Part shown: positions 25,387-33,675 of the stretch, in pieces
Numbering within the stretch: the stretch's first letter is position 1
How the letters are laid out: every line of letters starts with the position of its first letter
Assembly: GCF_003634705.1 (NCBI RefSeq)
Contig: NZ_RBWU01000006.1
Coordinates: forward strand, 248,001-312,000
DNA from: Actinomadura pelletieri DSM 43383
GTDB taxonomy: Bacteria; Actinomycetota; Actinomycetes; Streptosporangiales; Streptosporangiaceae
Length of the DNA stretch: 64,000 nt
Direction: 5' to 3'
Made by a program: the position numbers and the translations under genes
Notes under the pieces: model-generated
The model's database searches: none
The model's input: the letters and a program-made list of their open reading frames with translations, nothing else
Told to the model about the DNA's origin: nothing

Positions 25387-26658
25387 GTGACCCATGTTCT
25401 CGTGATGGGCCTGCCGCTGGTGGCGGGACTCGCCCTGGCTCTGCTCGCCGAGCGTGGTCGGTGGGCGCCGCCGCTCGCCGTGGCGCTGGCCGTGGGCGCG
25501 GTGCTGCGCGTCACGGTGATGCTGATCGCCGCGCAGGACACCTTCCAGCCCTACGACCTCGACGAGGACTTCCGCAGCACCGCCGACACCGTGCTCGACG
25601 GCCGCGACCCCCTCTTCCACCTGCGCGAAGGCGGCTGGCATTTCCTTCCGATGCTGGCCTACGTCCTGGCGGGCGTCCGGTACCTGAGCGAGTTGGTGGG
25701 GCTGCCGTGGGAGGTGGCGGGACGCGTCGTGCCCGTCCTCGCCGACCTGGCCCTGGTGCCGTTGGTGGCGAAGCTCAGCTCGGACCCGTCGTCGCGGGTC
25801 CGCGCGCTGCGGGGTTTCCAGTACGCGTGCGCGCCGGTGGTGCTGATGGTGAGCGCCCTGCATGGCCAGTTCGCGCCGATCACGTTGGCGTTGGGCGCGG
25901 CGGCGCTGCTGGCGGCCCGGGGCGGGCGGGCGCATCTGGCGGGCGTCCTCATCGGGCTGTCGGTGACGTCGGCGAGTTGGTCGGTGCTGCTGTTGCCGGG
26001 CGTCCTGCTGACGCTGCCCGCGCTGCGGCGGCGGATCGCGGTGCTGGCCTGGACGGCCGTGGTCCCGCTGGCGTTCCTGCTGAGCAGCGTGCCGCTCCTC
26101 GGGACGCCCGCCGGCCGGCTGCGCGAGAGCCTGTCGGCGTCGATGGGGACACGGCCCGTGGCGGGGGACTGGGGATGGTCCGCGGTCGTGACCGGCGGCG
26201 ACCAGGTGGTGTCGCCCGGGTTCGGGACCGTCGGCACCCCGCTGCTCGCGGTCGCGTTGCTCGCCGCCGCGTGGTGGTGGCGCCGCGCCGATCCCGTCTC
26301 CCTGACGCTCGCGCTGCTGCTGGTCTTCCTGATCGTCACCTACCGGTTCGGCGCGCAGTATCTGGCGTGGCCGGTGCCCTACCTGCTCATGCGGTCGAGC
26401 CGCGGCACCCTGCCCGTGCTCGCCGTGACCGGCGTCTGGGCCGCCTTCGGGTACCTGTACATGTCGCGGCTCGAACCGGTCGCCTGGAGGGAGGCGCACG
26501 TCTGGTGGGCGCTGTCGTCGCTGCTGGTCATCGCGCTCTTCGTGTACGCCCTGCCAGGGCGGCGCCGGGACGGTGACGCCTCCTCGTCCGGTTCGCCGGG
26601 TCAGGGACGAGGGTGGACGGTGATGTCCCGGAACTCGACCTCGGCGTCCTCGGTGTAG
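25387..26658 (+). CDS. Multi-pass membrane glycosyltransferase-like protein (GT-C fold)
   Basis: A 423-residue integral membrane protein with about ten hydrophobic segments and an acidic first extracytoplasmic loop, QPYDLDEDFRST, of the kind that carries catalytic acids in GT-C transferases using polyprenyl-phosphate sugars. GTG 25387 is chosen because GAGAGGA lies 6 nt upstream; GTG 25369 would add six residues. The final 58 bp overlap the convergent gene at 26601. The exact family was not recognised; it fits mannosyl- or glucosyltransferases acting on surface glycans. Confidence 0.7.
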   Translation: MTHVLVMGLPLVAGLALALLAERGRWAPPLAVALAVGAVLRVTVMLIAAQDTFQPYDLDEDFRSTADTVLDGRDPLFHLREGGWHFLPMLAYVLAGVRYLSELVGLPWEVAGRVVPVLADLALVPLVAKLSSDPSSRVRALRGFQYACAPVVLMVSALHGQFAPITLALGAAALLAARGGRAHLAGVLIGLSVTSASWSVLLLPGVLLTLPALRRRIAVLAWTAVVPLAFLLSSVPLLGTPAGRLRESLSASMGTRPVAGDWGWSAVVTGGDQVVSPGFGTVGTPLLAVALLAAAWWWRRADPVSLTLALLLVFLIVTYRFGAQYLAWPVPYLLMRSSRGTLPVLAVTGVWAAFGYLYMSRLEPVAWREAHVWWALSSLLVIALFVYALPGRRRDGDASSSGSPGQGRGWTVMSRNSTSASSV

Positions 26659-27296
26659 AGACCCACGGACCCGCCCATGTACGGGCGTTCGGTGTCGGTG
26701 AACGTGGTCAGCAACTCACCGTCCACCCGTACGGCCATGCGGGCACCGTTGTGCACGACGCTGACCGTGTACTCGCGGTCGATGGAGAAGCGGCCTCCGC
26801 CGGTGGCCAGGAAACGCTGGCCACCCGGGTAGGCGGGATCGCGTTTGCCCAGCTCCCAGCCCGTGGGTTTCAGGATGAAGTAGTAGAAGTGGCCGTCGTC
26901 GGAGTAGGCCCACACGATCCAGGCGGCCTCCCAGGGGTTGGGCTTCCCCGCCCGTAGCTGGGCGACGGTGCGGGCGCGCAGGCGGAACTCCATGTCGCCG
27001 TGCCGTTCCCGGGAGACCACCAGACCCGCGTGCGTCTTCGCCGGGTCGGTGGCCTTCTTCGGACGCAGCGAGATGACGTCCCCGCGCGTGCCGTTGAGGC
27101 CGTGCCCGTCGTACACCGAACGCCAGGGGCCGTGGACGGTGCCGTCCCGCCACCGGACGAACGCGTCCTCGCCGCCGCGGTCGGCCACGATCGACACGGC
27201 CGCGACGGTCAGGAGGGCGACCAGGGCGAGCGCGGGCGACCACCGGAGGGCCCGGGTCGCCCGGTGGGTGGTGGGGCGGTCGCCGACGTCCGGCAT
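26601..27296 (-). CDS. Membrane-anchored beta-sandwich (concanavalin-like) protein
   Basis: A 231-residue protein with a short cytoplasmic N-terminus, one membrane helix (about 20-40, LALVALLTVAAVSIVA) and an extracellular domain rich in beta-strands. Sequences such as DMEFRLRARTV, AAWIVWAYSDDGHFYYFIL and YTVSVVHNGARMAVRVDGE match the DUF1080/LamG-like jelly-roll fold often seen in sugar-binding or sugar-cleaving proteins. No catalytic residues can be assigned. It is the last gene of the minus-strand glycan operon, 4 bp after the UDP-GlcNAc 2-epimerase gene. Confidence 0.72.
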   Translation of the reverse strand: MPDVGDRPTTHRATRALRWSPALALVALLTVAAVSIVADRGGEDAFVRWRDGTVHGPWRSVYDGHGLNGTRGDVISLRPKKATDPAKTHAGLVVSRERHGDMEFRLRARTVAQLRAGKPNPWEAAWIVWAYSDDGHFYYFILKPTGWELGKRDPAYPGGQRFLATGGGRFSIDREYTVSVVHNGARMAVRVDGELLTTFTDTERPYMGGSVGLYTEDAEVEFRDITVHPRP

Positions 27297-27300
27297 GGCA

Positions 27301-28566
27301 TCAGTCCGCCGCCACGGTGCCGTCTGCCATGGTGCGTTTCGGCAGGTCGTCCGTAGCGGTGCCGGTCGAGACGGCGGCGTCTAACGCGGAACGGTTCTCG
27401 GTGTCCGGCCGGAGGCAGTCGCGGATCATGGCGCCGATGATACGGTCCGCGGCCTCGCCGTCGCCGAAGGGATTGACGGCGCGGGCCATTCGGTCGTGCT
27501 CGTCCGCGTCGTCCAGCAGGAGGGACGCCATGGCGAACACCTCGTCCGGGTCGGTTCCGACGAGCCGCGCCACGCCCGCGTCGATCGCCTCGGGCCGTTC
27601 GGTGGTGGCGCGCAGGACCAGCACCGGTTTGCCCAGGCTGGGGGCCTCTTCCTGGACGCCGCCCGAGTCGGTCAGGACCAGGTCGCACGCGGCCAGGGTC
27701 GCGGTGAAGTCGGGGTAGCCGAGCGGCTCGCAGATCGTGACGCCGGGGTGGCCGGACAGGCCGGGCAGCAGCGACTCGCGCACCGTCGGGCTCTTGTGCA
27801 GCGGCAGCAGCACCTCGCAGTCGCCGCGGTCGGCGAGGCGCCGCACCGCGCCCGCGAGCCCCCGCATCCCGCTTCCCTGGTTCTCGCGGCGGTGCAGCGT
27901 CACGAGGATCCGCCGTTTCCCGGTGGTGCGGAACGCCTGCTCGCCGGTGCCCTGGCGGAGCATCCAGTGCAGGTTGTCGATGACGGTGTTGCCGGTCGTG
28001 AGGACCCCCGCCGCGGGAATCCCCTCGGCGCGCAGGTGGGCGGCGGCGCGTTCGGTCGGCGCGAAGTGCCAGCGGGCGATGCGGCCGATGAGCTGCCGGT
28101 TGAGTTCCTCGGGGAACGGGTTGTACAGGTTGCCGGTCCGCAGCCCGGCCTCGACATGGGCGACGGGGATCTGTTCGTAGGAGGCGGCGAGCGCGCCGCA
28201 CATCGCGGTGGTGGTGTCGCCCTGGACGATCACCACGTCGGGCTTCTCGTCGCGGATGACGGTGTCCAGTGCGGTGACGAGCCGTCCGGTGAGTCCGGAC
28301 AGCCGCTGCCGGTCCCGCATGACGCCGAGGTCGGTGTGCGCCCGGACGCCGAGGGCCGTGAGCATGGGCGTGAGCATCTCGCGGTGCTGGCCGCTGTTCA
28401 CCACGATCGGTTCGCAGACCGGGGAGGCGTCCATCGCCCGGACGACGGGGGCGAGCTTGATCGCCTCGGGCCGGGTGCCGAGTACGACCATGGCGCGAAC
28501 CGTCGTTTCGGCCGCGCCGTTTCGTGGCCGGTTCCGGGCAGGGGGACGCGGGTCGAGAACGGCCAT
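27301..28566 (-). CDS. wecB: UDP-N-acetylglucosamine 2-epimerase (non-hydrolysing)
   Basis: A 421-residue WecB/MnaA-type enzyme converting UDP-GlcNAc to UDP-ManNAc. Family motifs are VVLGTRPEAIKLAPV, VVNSGQHREML, VQGDTTTAMCGAL, HVEAGLRTG and LTDSGGVQEEAP. The N-terminal about 25 residues before the first strand are extra, and a GTG/ATG start near 28491 is an alternative; ATG 28566 has GAGG upstream. UDP-ManNAc feeds teichuronic-type polymers or linkage units in actinobacteria, which agrees with the surrounding glycosyltransferase genes. Confidence 0.92.
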   Translation of the reverse strand: MAVLDPRPPARNRPRNGAAETTVRAMVVLGTRPEAIKLAPVVRAMDASPVCEPIVVNSGQHREMLTPMLTALGVRAHTDLGVMRDRQRLSGLTGRLVTALDTVIRDEKPDVVIVQGDTTTAMCGALAASYEQIPVAHVEAGLRTGNLYNPFPEELNRQLIGRIARWHFAPTERAAAHLRAEGIPAAGVLTTGNTVIDNLHWMLRQGTGEQAFRTTGKRRILVTLHRRENQGSGMRGLAGAVRRLADRGDCEVLLPLHKSPTVRESLLPGLSGHPGVTICEPLGYPDFTATLAACDLVLTDSGGVQEEAPSLGKPVLVLRATTERPEAIDAGVARLVGTDPDEVFAMASLLLDDADEHDRMARAVNPFGDGEAADRIIGAMIRDCLRPDTENRSALDAAVSTGTATDDLPKRTMADGTVAAD

Positions 28567-28668
28567 GTTCTGGTCCTCGCAGACGTGTTCGGGGTCGGTC
28601 GGGGGCGCGTGAGGCCGAACGAAGGGCTCCGGGCCGTCACGCCGAGAGTGGTCGATGGAGGGGGTCGG

Positions 28669-29919
28669 CTAGGTCCGCGCGGTCTTGAGCCAGCTGTGTC
28701 TGCCCATCAGGACACGGCCGAGGGCCCACCAGCCCGAAACGAACCAGATATAGCCGTAGAGCACGTAGAGGTGGCCGAGCAGCAAGGAGTACGTGCGGCT
28801 CACCGGCTCACGTTTGCGGTAGACGAACGCGTAGGCGGCCGCCATGCCGAAGGTCATCACATAGAACCAGGGCAGCCACCACGGCGAGAGCAGGCTGTGC
28901 CCGGTGCGGATCGACGCCACGGCCGTGTCGCCGATCATGAGGGCGAACGAGATCGGCAACAGCGACGTGAGCAGCAGCAGCGCGGGGCTCGACAGGTGGT
29001 AGAGCAGGTCCGCCGCCGGGCGCGGCGCGATCCCGCGCAGGATCAGCGGCGCCAGCCGGGAGGCCTGGATGTGCCCCTGGAACCAGCGGGATCTCTGCCG
29101 TAGCAGTCGCCCGAGCGTGAGCACGGCCTGCTGGTGGACGGCGGCCGTGCCGCAGTAGGCGTTGCGCCACCCGGTGGCGATCAGCCGGACGCCGAGGTCG
29201 AGGTCCTCGGTGAGGCAGTCGCTCCAGGGCCGGCCGGGCAGTGACCGCAACGCGGCCAGGCGCATGAACTGGCCGTTGCCGCCCATGCCGACGCTGCCGA
29301 GATGGCGGCGGGCGTTCTGGAAGATCTCGCCGTACACGACGAATTCCATGTCCTGTAGGCGGGCGAGAAGCCCTTTGCGGCGGTTGTACATGCGCACGCC
29401 CACCTGGACGGCGCCGATGCCTATGTCGTTGAAGTAAGGGTCAACTTGCTCGGCGGCGTTCTTGTCAAGTCTGCCGTCAGCGTCGATGACACAAATGATG
29501 ACATCTTGTGGATCCTTGCCGTCGAGGGTCCCCGATTCGCGTAACCAATCCAGCCCGGCGTTGAGGGCGGCGCCCTTTCCTTTGCGGGCGTCCGGGAAAC
29601 TGCGCTGGTAGAGGTGGACTCGGCCGGGTTCGGCCGCCTCGGCCGCCGCGGTGACGATCTTGGCCGTGCCGTCGTCGGACGCGTCGTCCACCACGAGAAC
29701 CAGAAAGTCGTTCAGTGGCAGACCGGTGAGGCGTGCCAGGCTTTCGCCGATCACCTTTTCCTCGTTCAAGCACGCCAGCATGAACACATAGGTGCGTGTC
29801 CTGTCGGTCGCGTCCGGCTGCGGCGTCCGGCGTCGGGACAGGGCGAACATTCCACTGTTGTAGGCGACGGCGAGCACGATGATAGCGAGGCTCCCGGCCA
29901 CCGCAAGGTGGCCTATCAT
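28669..29919 (-). CDS. Processive-type glycosyltransferase family 2 with membrane domain
   Basis: A 416-residue inverting GT2 enzyme of the hyaluronan/cellulose/poly-GlcNAc synthase type. An N-terminal helix is followed by the catalytic domain with VVDDASDDGT, IDADGRLDKN, TEDLDLG and QRSRWFQGH (the QxxRW motif of processive enzymes), then four C-terminal membrane helices. ATG 29919 overlaps the stop of the small upstream gene as ATGA; GTG 29925 is the other option. It probably polymerises and exports a surface polysaccharide. UDP-GlcNAc or UDP-ManNAc is a likely donor given wecB next door. Confidence 0.88.
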   Translation of the reverse strand: MIGHLAVAGSLAIIVLAVAYNSGMFALSRRRTPQPDATDRTRTYVFMLACLNEEKVIGESLARLTGLPLNDFLVLVVDDASDDGTAKIVTAAAEAAEPGRVHLYQRSFPDARKGKGAALNAGLDWLRESGTLDGKDPQDVIICVIDADGRLDKNAAEQVDPYFNDIGIGAVQVGVRMYNRRKGLLARLQDMEFVVYGEIFQNARRHLGSVGMGGNGQFMRLAALRSLPGRPWSDCLTEDLDLGVRLIATGWRNAYCGTAAVHQQAVLTLGRLLRQRSRWFQGHIQASRLAPLILRGIAPRPAADLLYHLSSPALLLLTSLLPISFALMIGDTAVASIRTGHSLLSPWWLPWFYVMTFGMAAAYAFVYRKREPVSRTYSLLLGHLYVLYGYIWFVSGWWALGRVLMGRHSWLKTART

Positions 29920-30152
29920 GGCCACTCGCTGGGCTGACGGGGCTGTGACTCGGCGGCGGCGGTCGGCTGGATCCGCATCCAGAGACCGGTGAGGAAAAGG
30001 CCGATAGCGGCCAGGCAGTAGAAACCGAAACCGATTCCAGTGATCTGAAGAAAGACGCGTGCGACCCGCATGACCGGCGTCTGCTCCGGAGATGCCAGGA
30101 TCCCGGTGAAGACCAGCAGTACGCCGATCGTTGATTTCAGGTACACCGCCAC
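29916..30152 (-). CDS. Small two-helix membrane protein
   Basis: A 78-residue protein that I do not recognise. It has two membrane segments (about 6-22 and 38-60, the second rich in Gly/Phe/Leu) and a polar, Pro/Gln-rich C-terminus (AESQPRQPSEWP). GTG 30152 is chosen because it starts just before the first helix and follows AGGAAG; the frame is open upstream to 30299, but that part lacks coding character. It overlaps the glycosyltransferase start, so it may be a small partner of that synthase, as small membrane subunits occur with other polysaccharide synthases. Confidence 0.6.
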   Translation of the reverse strand: MAVYLKSTIGVLLVFTGILASPEQTPVMRVARVFLQITGIGFGFYCLAAIGLFLTGLWMRIQPTAAAESQPRQPSEWP

Positions 30153-30182
30153 TGACCCCCGCTTCCTAACATGACGATGAGT

Positions 30183-30228
30183 GGACGCTCGGTTACTTCG
30201 CAGCTCCCCACTACGAAGCAGAGCGTCC
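30183..30228. promoter_or_regulatory. 46-nt nested stem-loop between divergent genes
   Basis: GGACGCTC (30183-30190) pairs with GAGCGTCC (30221-30228), and inside it CTTCG (30196-30200) pairs with CGAAG (30214-30218). It sits 30 bp before the minus-strand operon start and 200 bp before the plus-strand DUF2334 gene. It could form in the 5' leader of the glycan operon mRNA or be a dyad operator. Confidence 0.5.
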
Positions 30229-30431
30229 GATGGTCCGAACCGGACCGAGGCTCCGCAAGTGTTCCGAGGAAACGGTACCTCGAAGTAAAGTCCCTTCAAA
30301 ATCCAGAGGATGGGAAAGCTTCGAAACGGCCGGATCGCGCCACCCTGAACCGATTAACCGGGCTCCCGGCGCGGTATGTCGTCAGAGTACGGAGCTTTTC
30401 ACTCTTCGTTTATGGACGTGGAGGCATGACC

Positions 30432-32243
30432 ATGAAATGGCGCAGCCGAAAAGCGGCGGCCCTGCTGGCGGCGATGCTGTCGCTGGCCCTACCGGCGGCG
30501 GTGACCCCGGCCGCCGCCGCGACCGGGAACACGGCCGCACCACATCGGGACGGCCCGAAGTGGCGGCATGGCGATGAGTTGGCTCCCACCCGCCCGGCCT
30601 CCTCGCTGAAGCTGCGGGACTGGGCGAAGGCGCAGGTCGCGGCCGACAAGCGCAGGATGCGCGGAGCCACCGCGGTCCGTCCGCTACGGGGCGTCAAGGT
30701 CGCGCCCCGCACGAAGGCGGCGCGGAAGGCGGGGGCCACCTCGGCCCTCGTGCTCTATGACACGACGGGACCGTACGGGTTCCTCGGGGAGCTGTACGGG
30801 ATGGCCACCGCGAACCTGGCGGGCCACTTCGGCGCGGTCACGGCCAAGCCCGTGTCGCAGTACGCCGCCGGGGAGGTCGAGCAGCACACCGCCACCATCT
30901 ACATCGGCTCGACCTACTACGGCGGTTCCATCCCCGACGCCATCCCGAACGCGTTCTACTCCGACGTCGCCGCCACGGCACGGCCCGTCGTGTGGATCAA
31001 CGACAACATCTGGACGCTCGCCGGGAAGATCGGCACCTCGGCGTTCGTCCGTAAGTACGGCTGGGACCCGACCCGGTCGTCCTTCGACCCGATCGGCGCC
31101 GTGACCAAGGTCGACTACAAGAGCACGCCGCTGACCCGCATCATCCCCGCCGGGGGTGACGGCGGCATCCTGCGTCCGCACATCAACGACCCGGCGGCGG
31201 TGACCACGCTCGCGACGGCGCATGACACGAGCACCTCACCGGCGACCACGTTCCCGTGGGCGATCAGGTCCGGCAACCTGACCTACCTCGGTGAGATCCC
31301 GTACGCCTACACCAAGGAGACCGACCGGATCATCGCCTGGCACGACCTGCTGTTCGACGTCCTCGCGCCGGACACGCCCACCCGGCACCGCGCGGTGCTG
31401 CGGCTGGAGGACATCAGCCCGGCGAGCGACCCGAACGAGCTGATGGCCGTCGCCCAGTACCTGGCCGGACAGGGGATCCCCTACGCGTTCCAGGTCATTC
31501 CCGTCTACACCGACCCGAAGGGCGTCTACAACGGTGGCGTCCCGGAGACCATCACGCTGGCCCAGCGACCGCAGGTGGTCAACGCCCTGAAGTACATGGT
31601 CGCCAACGGCGGAAAGATCGTGGCGCACGGCTACACGCACCAGTACAGCGACGTCGAGAACCCCTACACGGGTGTGACGGGCGACGACTTCGAGTTCTTC
31701 ACCTCGCATGTCGACGCCAACGACAACGTCATCTTCGACGGACCGGTCCCGGAGGACTCCGCCACCTGGGCGGCGACGAGGATCAACACGGGCAAGGCCG
31801 CCTACGGGCCGGTCGGGCTGCCCACGCCCACGCTCTGGACGACCCCGCACTACGCGGCCTCGGCCGTCGACTACGACGCCGTCAAGCAGGCGTACGACGC
31901 CCGGCTGGAGCGCAGCCTGTACTTCTCCGGTCAGCTCTCCGGCGGCCCCATCGACGGAAAGCGGTACATCGGCCAGTTCTTCCCGTACCCGGTCCGTGAC
32001 GTCGGCGGCGCGACCGTCCTGCCCGAGAACCTCGGCAACTACGAGCCCGACGCGCAGAACAACAACCCGCCACGTCTGCCCGCCGACATCGTCCGGGCGG
32101 CCCAGTACAACCTCGCGGTCCGTGACGGCTTCGCGAGCACCTTCTACCACCCGTACTACGGAACCGGCCCGCTCACGGAGATCGTGAACGGCATCCGGGA
32201 CCTCGGCTACACCTTCGTCGACCCGACGACCCTGACCCCGTAG
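30432..32243 (+). CDS. Secreted DUF2334 domain protein (polysaccharide deacetylase-like)
   Basis: A 603-residue secreted protein. ATG 30432 has GTGGAGG 8 nt upstream; ATG 30426 is too close to it. The signal peptide covers about 1-33 (AAALLAAMLSLALP, AAAAT). The C-terminal two thirds hold the DUF2334 fold, related to NodB-type deacetylases: VLRLEDISPASDP with the metal-binding acid pair, IPYAFQVIPVY, and GGKIVAHGYTHQYSD with the His-x-x-x-His metal motif. The N-terminal third is a separate domain. A role in trimming an extracellular glycan fits the flanking cluster. The stop is followed by a strong inverted repeat. Confidence 0.88.
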   Translation: MKWRSRKAAALLAAMLSLALPAAVTPAAAATGNTAAPHRDGPKWRHGDELAPTRPASSLKLRDWAKAQVAADKRRMRGATAVRPLRGVKVAPRTKAARKAGATSALVLYDTTGPYGFLGELYGMATANLAGHFGAVTAKPVSQYAAGEVEQHTATIYIGSTYYGGSIPDAIPNAFYSDVAATARPVVWINDNIWTLAGKIGTSAFVRKYGWDPTRSSFDPIGAVTKVDYKSTPLTRIIPAGGDGGILRPHINDPAAVTTLATAHDTSTSPATTFPWAIRSGNLTYLGEIPYAYTKETDRIIAWHDLLFDVLAPDTPTRHRAVLRLEDISPASDPNELMAVAQYLAGQGIPYAFQVIPVYTDPKGVYNGGVPETITLAQRPQVVNALKYMVANGGKIVAHGYTHQYSDVENPYTGVTGDDFEFFTSHVDANDNVIFDGPVPEDSATWAATRINTGKAAYGPVGLPTPTLWTTPHYAASAVDYDAVKQAYDARLERSLYFSGQLSGGPIDGKRYIGQFFPYPVRDVGGATVLPENLGNYEPDAQNNNPPRLPADIVRAAQYNLAVRDGFASTFYHPYYGTGPLTEIVNGIRDLGYTFVDPTTLTP

Positions 32244-32252
32244 GGCAGGACG

Positions 32253-32318
32253 GCGAGTCCTCCGGCGCACCGGTGACGTGCCCCTTTTCGGCGCGCGGTC
32301 CGGCGCCGGAGGACTCGC
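32253..32318. terminator. 16-bp perfect inverted repeat after the DUF2334 gene
   Basis: The arms 32253-32268 and 32303-32318 are perfectly complementary, with a 34-nt loop that contains CCCCTTTT. It begins 9 nt after the stop codon. It is placed as a terminator, although the loop is long; it may be bidirectional for the minus-strand hydrolase region on its right. Confidence 0.65.
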
Positions 32319-32333
32319 TTCTCCCCGTCGAAC

Positions 32334-32512
32334 TCACCCGACGTCGCCCAGAACCCCCTAAGGCCCACGGCCGAACGCCCCGCGTCCGGCGTAGCCGAAT
32401 ACGCGGCTGGCGAACCCGCCGTAGTGGCCGGGGTGCCCCTATGCGTGCCGGCCGAACGTTTCCGCCGTGGCGGCTGTGGTTCGTCCGGTGGAGGTGTTCG
32501 CGGGTTCCCCGC
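32334..32512 (-). pseudogene. Decayed tandem copy of the 3' end of the alpha/beta hydrolase gene
   Basis: Directly after the hydrolase stop codon, the same frame continues with GEPANTSTGRTTAATAETFG, then after a TAG, GHPGHYGGFASRVFGYAG and, after a second TAG, GVLGDVG and a final stop. The intact gene ends GEESANTFTGRTAVATAELL, PSHHGGFLGGEFGYAG and EVLDNTD. The fragment is therefore a head-to-tail duplication of about the last 60 codons that has decayed through substitutions and two internal stops. No start signal is present. Confidence 0.8.
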
Positions 32513-33382
32513 TTAGTCGGTGTTGTCGAGGACCTCGTGGAGCTTGCGGGCGAAGGCCTCGGGTTGTCCGGCGTAGCCGAACTCGCCACCGAGGAAGCCG
32601 CCGTGGTGGCTGGGGAACACCGTCGCCTCCTGGCCGAGAAGTTCGGCCGTCGCGACCGCGGTCCGTCCGGTGAAGGTGTTCGCGGACTCCTCGCCGACCG
32701 CGACCACGATCCGGGTCGGCGCCGCGGTGAGAGCCGCGACGTCGGGACGGTAGTCGGTGACGGCCCACGACCGGTCGGAGAGCAGCGGGTCGTCGCGGGA
32801 GCCGTCGTCCTCGGTCGGCAGCCCGAACGCGCTCGGATCCGGGGCGGGCTGGGCGAAGTAGTCGTCGGTGAGCTCGCCCTGCCAGGACGCCATCGCCATG
32901 AACCTCGCCATGCCCGCGCCCATGCCGTGCTTCTCGTAGGCGTCCCGGATGTCGGCTCGGGCGCGTTCGACGGCCTTCGCGTCCGGAAGCGCCGTCATCA
33001 GCGGCGGCTCGTGCGCGACCAGCGTGGTCACGTCGTCGGGATGCGCGGTGACGAGGGCCAGCGACGTCACGGCGCCGCCGCTGCTGGCGAAGATCTCGAC
33101 CGGGCCCGCGCCGAGCGCCCCGATGAGGGCGTGCAGGTCGGCGGCCTGGGTCTCGGGCGAGTGATCGGTGCGGCCGTCCTTGCGGGTGCTGCGGCCGAGC
33201 CCGCGCGGATCGTAGGTGATCACGGTGCGGTCGGCGAAGTGCGAGGCCAGGGTGGTGAAGCCGGCCGCCTCCATCGGCTGGCCGACCATGAGCAGCGGTG
33301 GACGCCCGTCGGCGGTCGGCAGCGGGCCGTGCACGTCGTAGACGAGGTCGACTTCGGGTGTCTCAAGGGTTCGAGTGTCCAT
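32513..33382 (-). CDS. Alpha/beta hydrolase
   Basis: A 289-residue cytoplasmic hydrolase. The nucleophile elbow reads FASSGGAV with Ser101, a variant of GxSxG whose first Gly is Ala. The oxyanion region is MVGQPMEAAG, and the catalytic His is in PSHHGGF near the C-terminus. Similar proteins are common in Streptomyces and are annotated only as alpha/beta fold hydrolases. ATG 33382 is supported by the conserved start of the first strand. It is divergent to the amidohydrolase at 33676, with palindromes in the shared 293-bp region. Confidence 0.86.
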   Translation of the reverse strand: MDTRTLETPEVDLVYDVHGPLPTADGRPPLLMVGQPMEAAGFTTLASHFADRTVITYDPRGLGRSTRKDGRTDHSPETQAADLHALIGALGAGPVEIFASSGGAVTSLALVTAHPDDVTTLVAHEPPLMTALPDAKAVERARADIRDAYEKHGMGAGMARFMAMASWQGELTDDYFAQPAPDPSAFGLPTEDDGSRDDPLLSDRSWAVTDYRPDVAALTAAPTRIVVAVGEESANTFTGRTAVATAELLGQEATVFPSHHGGFLGGEFGYAGQPEAFARKLHEVLDNTD

Positions 33383-33498
33383 GCCCGTAGGGACCGTCCG
33401 CGCGTCCGAAACTCATCGATCGCGCTTGCGAAATTTGCGCGTGATGATGTTGGCAACACCAGCGCCGTTTTTCCTTTACAGCAGGGCGATGATGAGCC

Positions 33499-33533
33499 TG
33501 ATCAAGAATGATCACTGTTGACTTTATCAACAG
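33499..33533. promoter_or_regulatory. Cluster of palindromes upstream of the amidohydrolase gene
   Basis: TGATCA-N4-TGATCA (33499-33514) is followed at once by a perfect 7-bp inverted repeat CTGTTGA-N5-TCAACAG (33515-33521 and 33527-33533). A -35-like TTGACT (33518-33523) lies inside the second palindrome, with a weak GAGACT 17 nt downstream. This looks like an operator/promoter region for one or both divergent genes. A smaller palindrome TGTTGGCAACA lies at 33449-33459. Confidence 0.5.
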
Positions 33534-33675
33534 CACGGCGGAGACTACTGCCATCCGGCGCGGCCATCCGTCCAGGGGTTACGGACATGCCGCCTCCGCC
33601 GTCCGTGGCGCCGTCCCTGGACACCGGTTCCGTGCCCCGGTGTCGAACGAGACGGGACGAGCACGGAGGAGAAGG

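Noticed and set aside
30171..30431. N-terminal extension of the DUF2334 protein
   Set aside because: The added 87 residues hide the signal peptide, cover the stem-loop region and lack a ribosome site; ATG 30432 is well placed.
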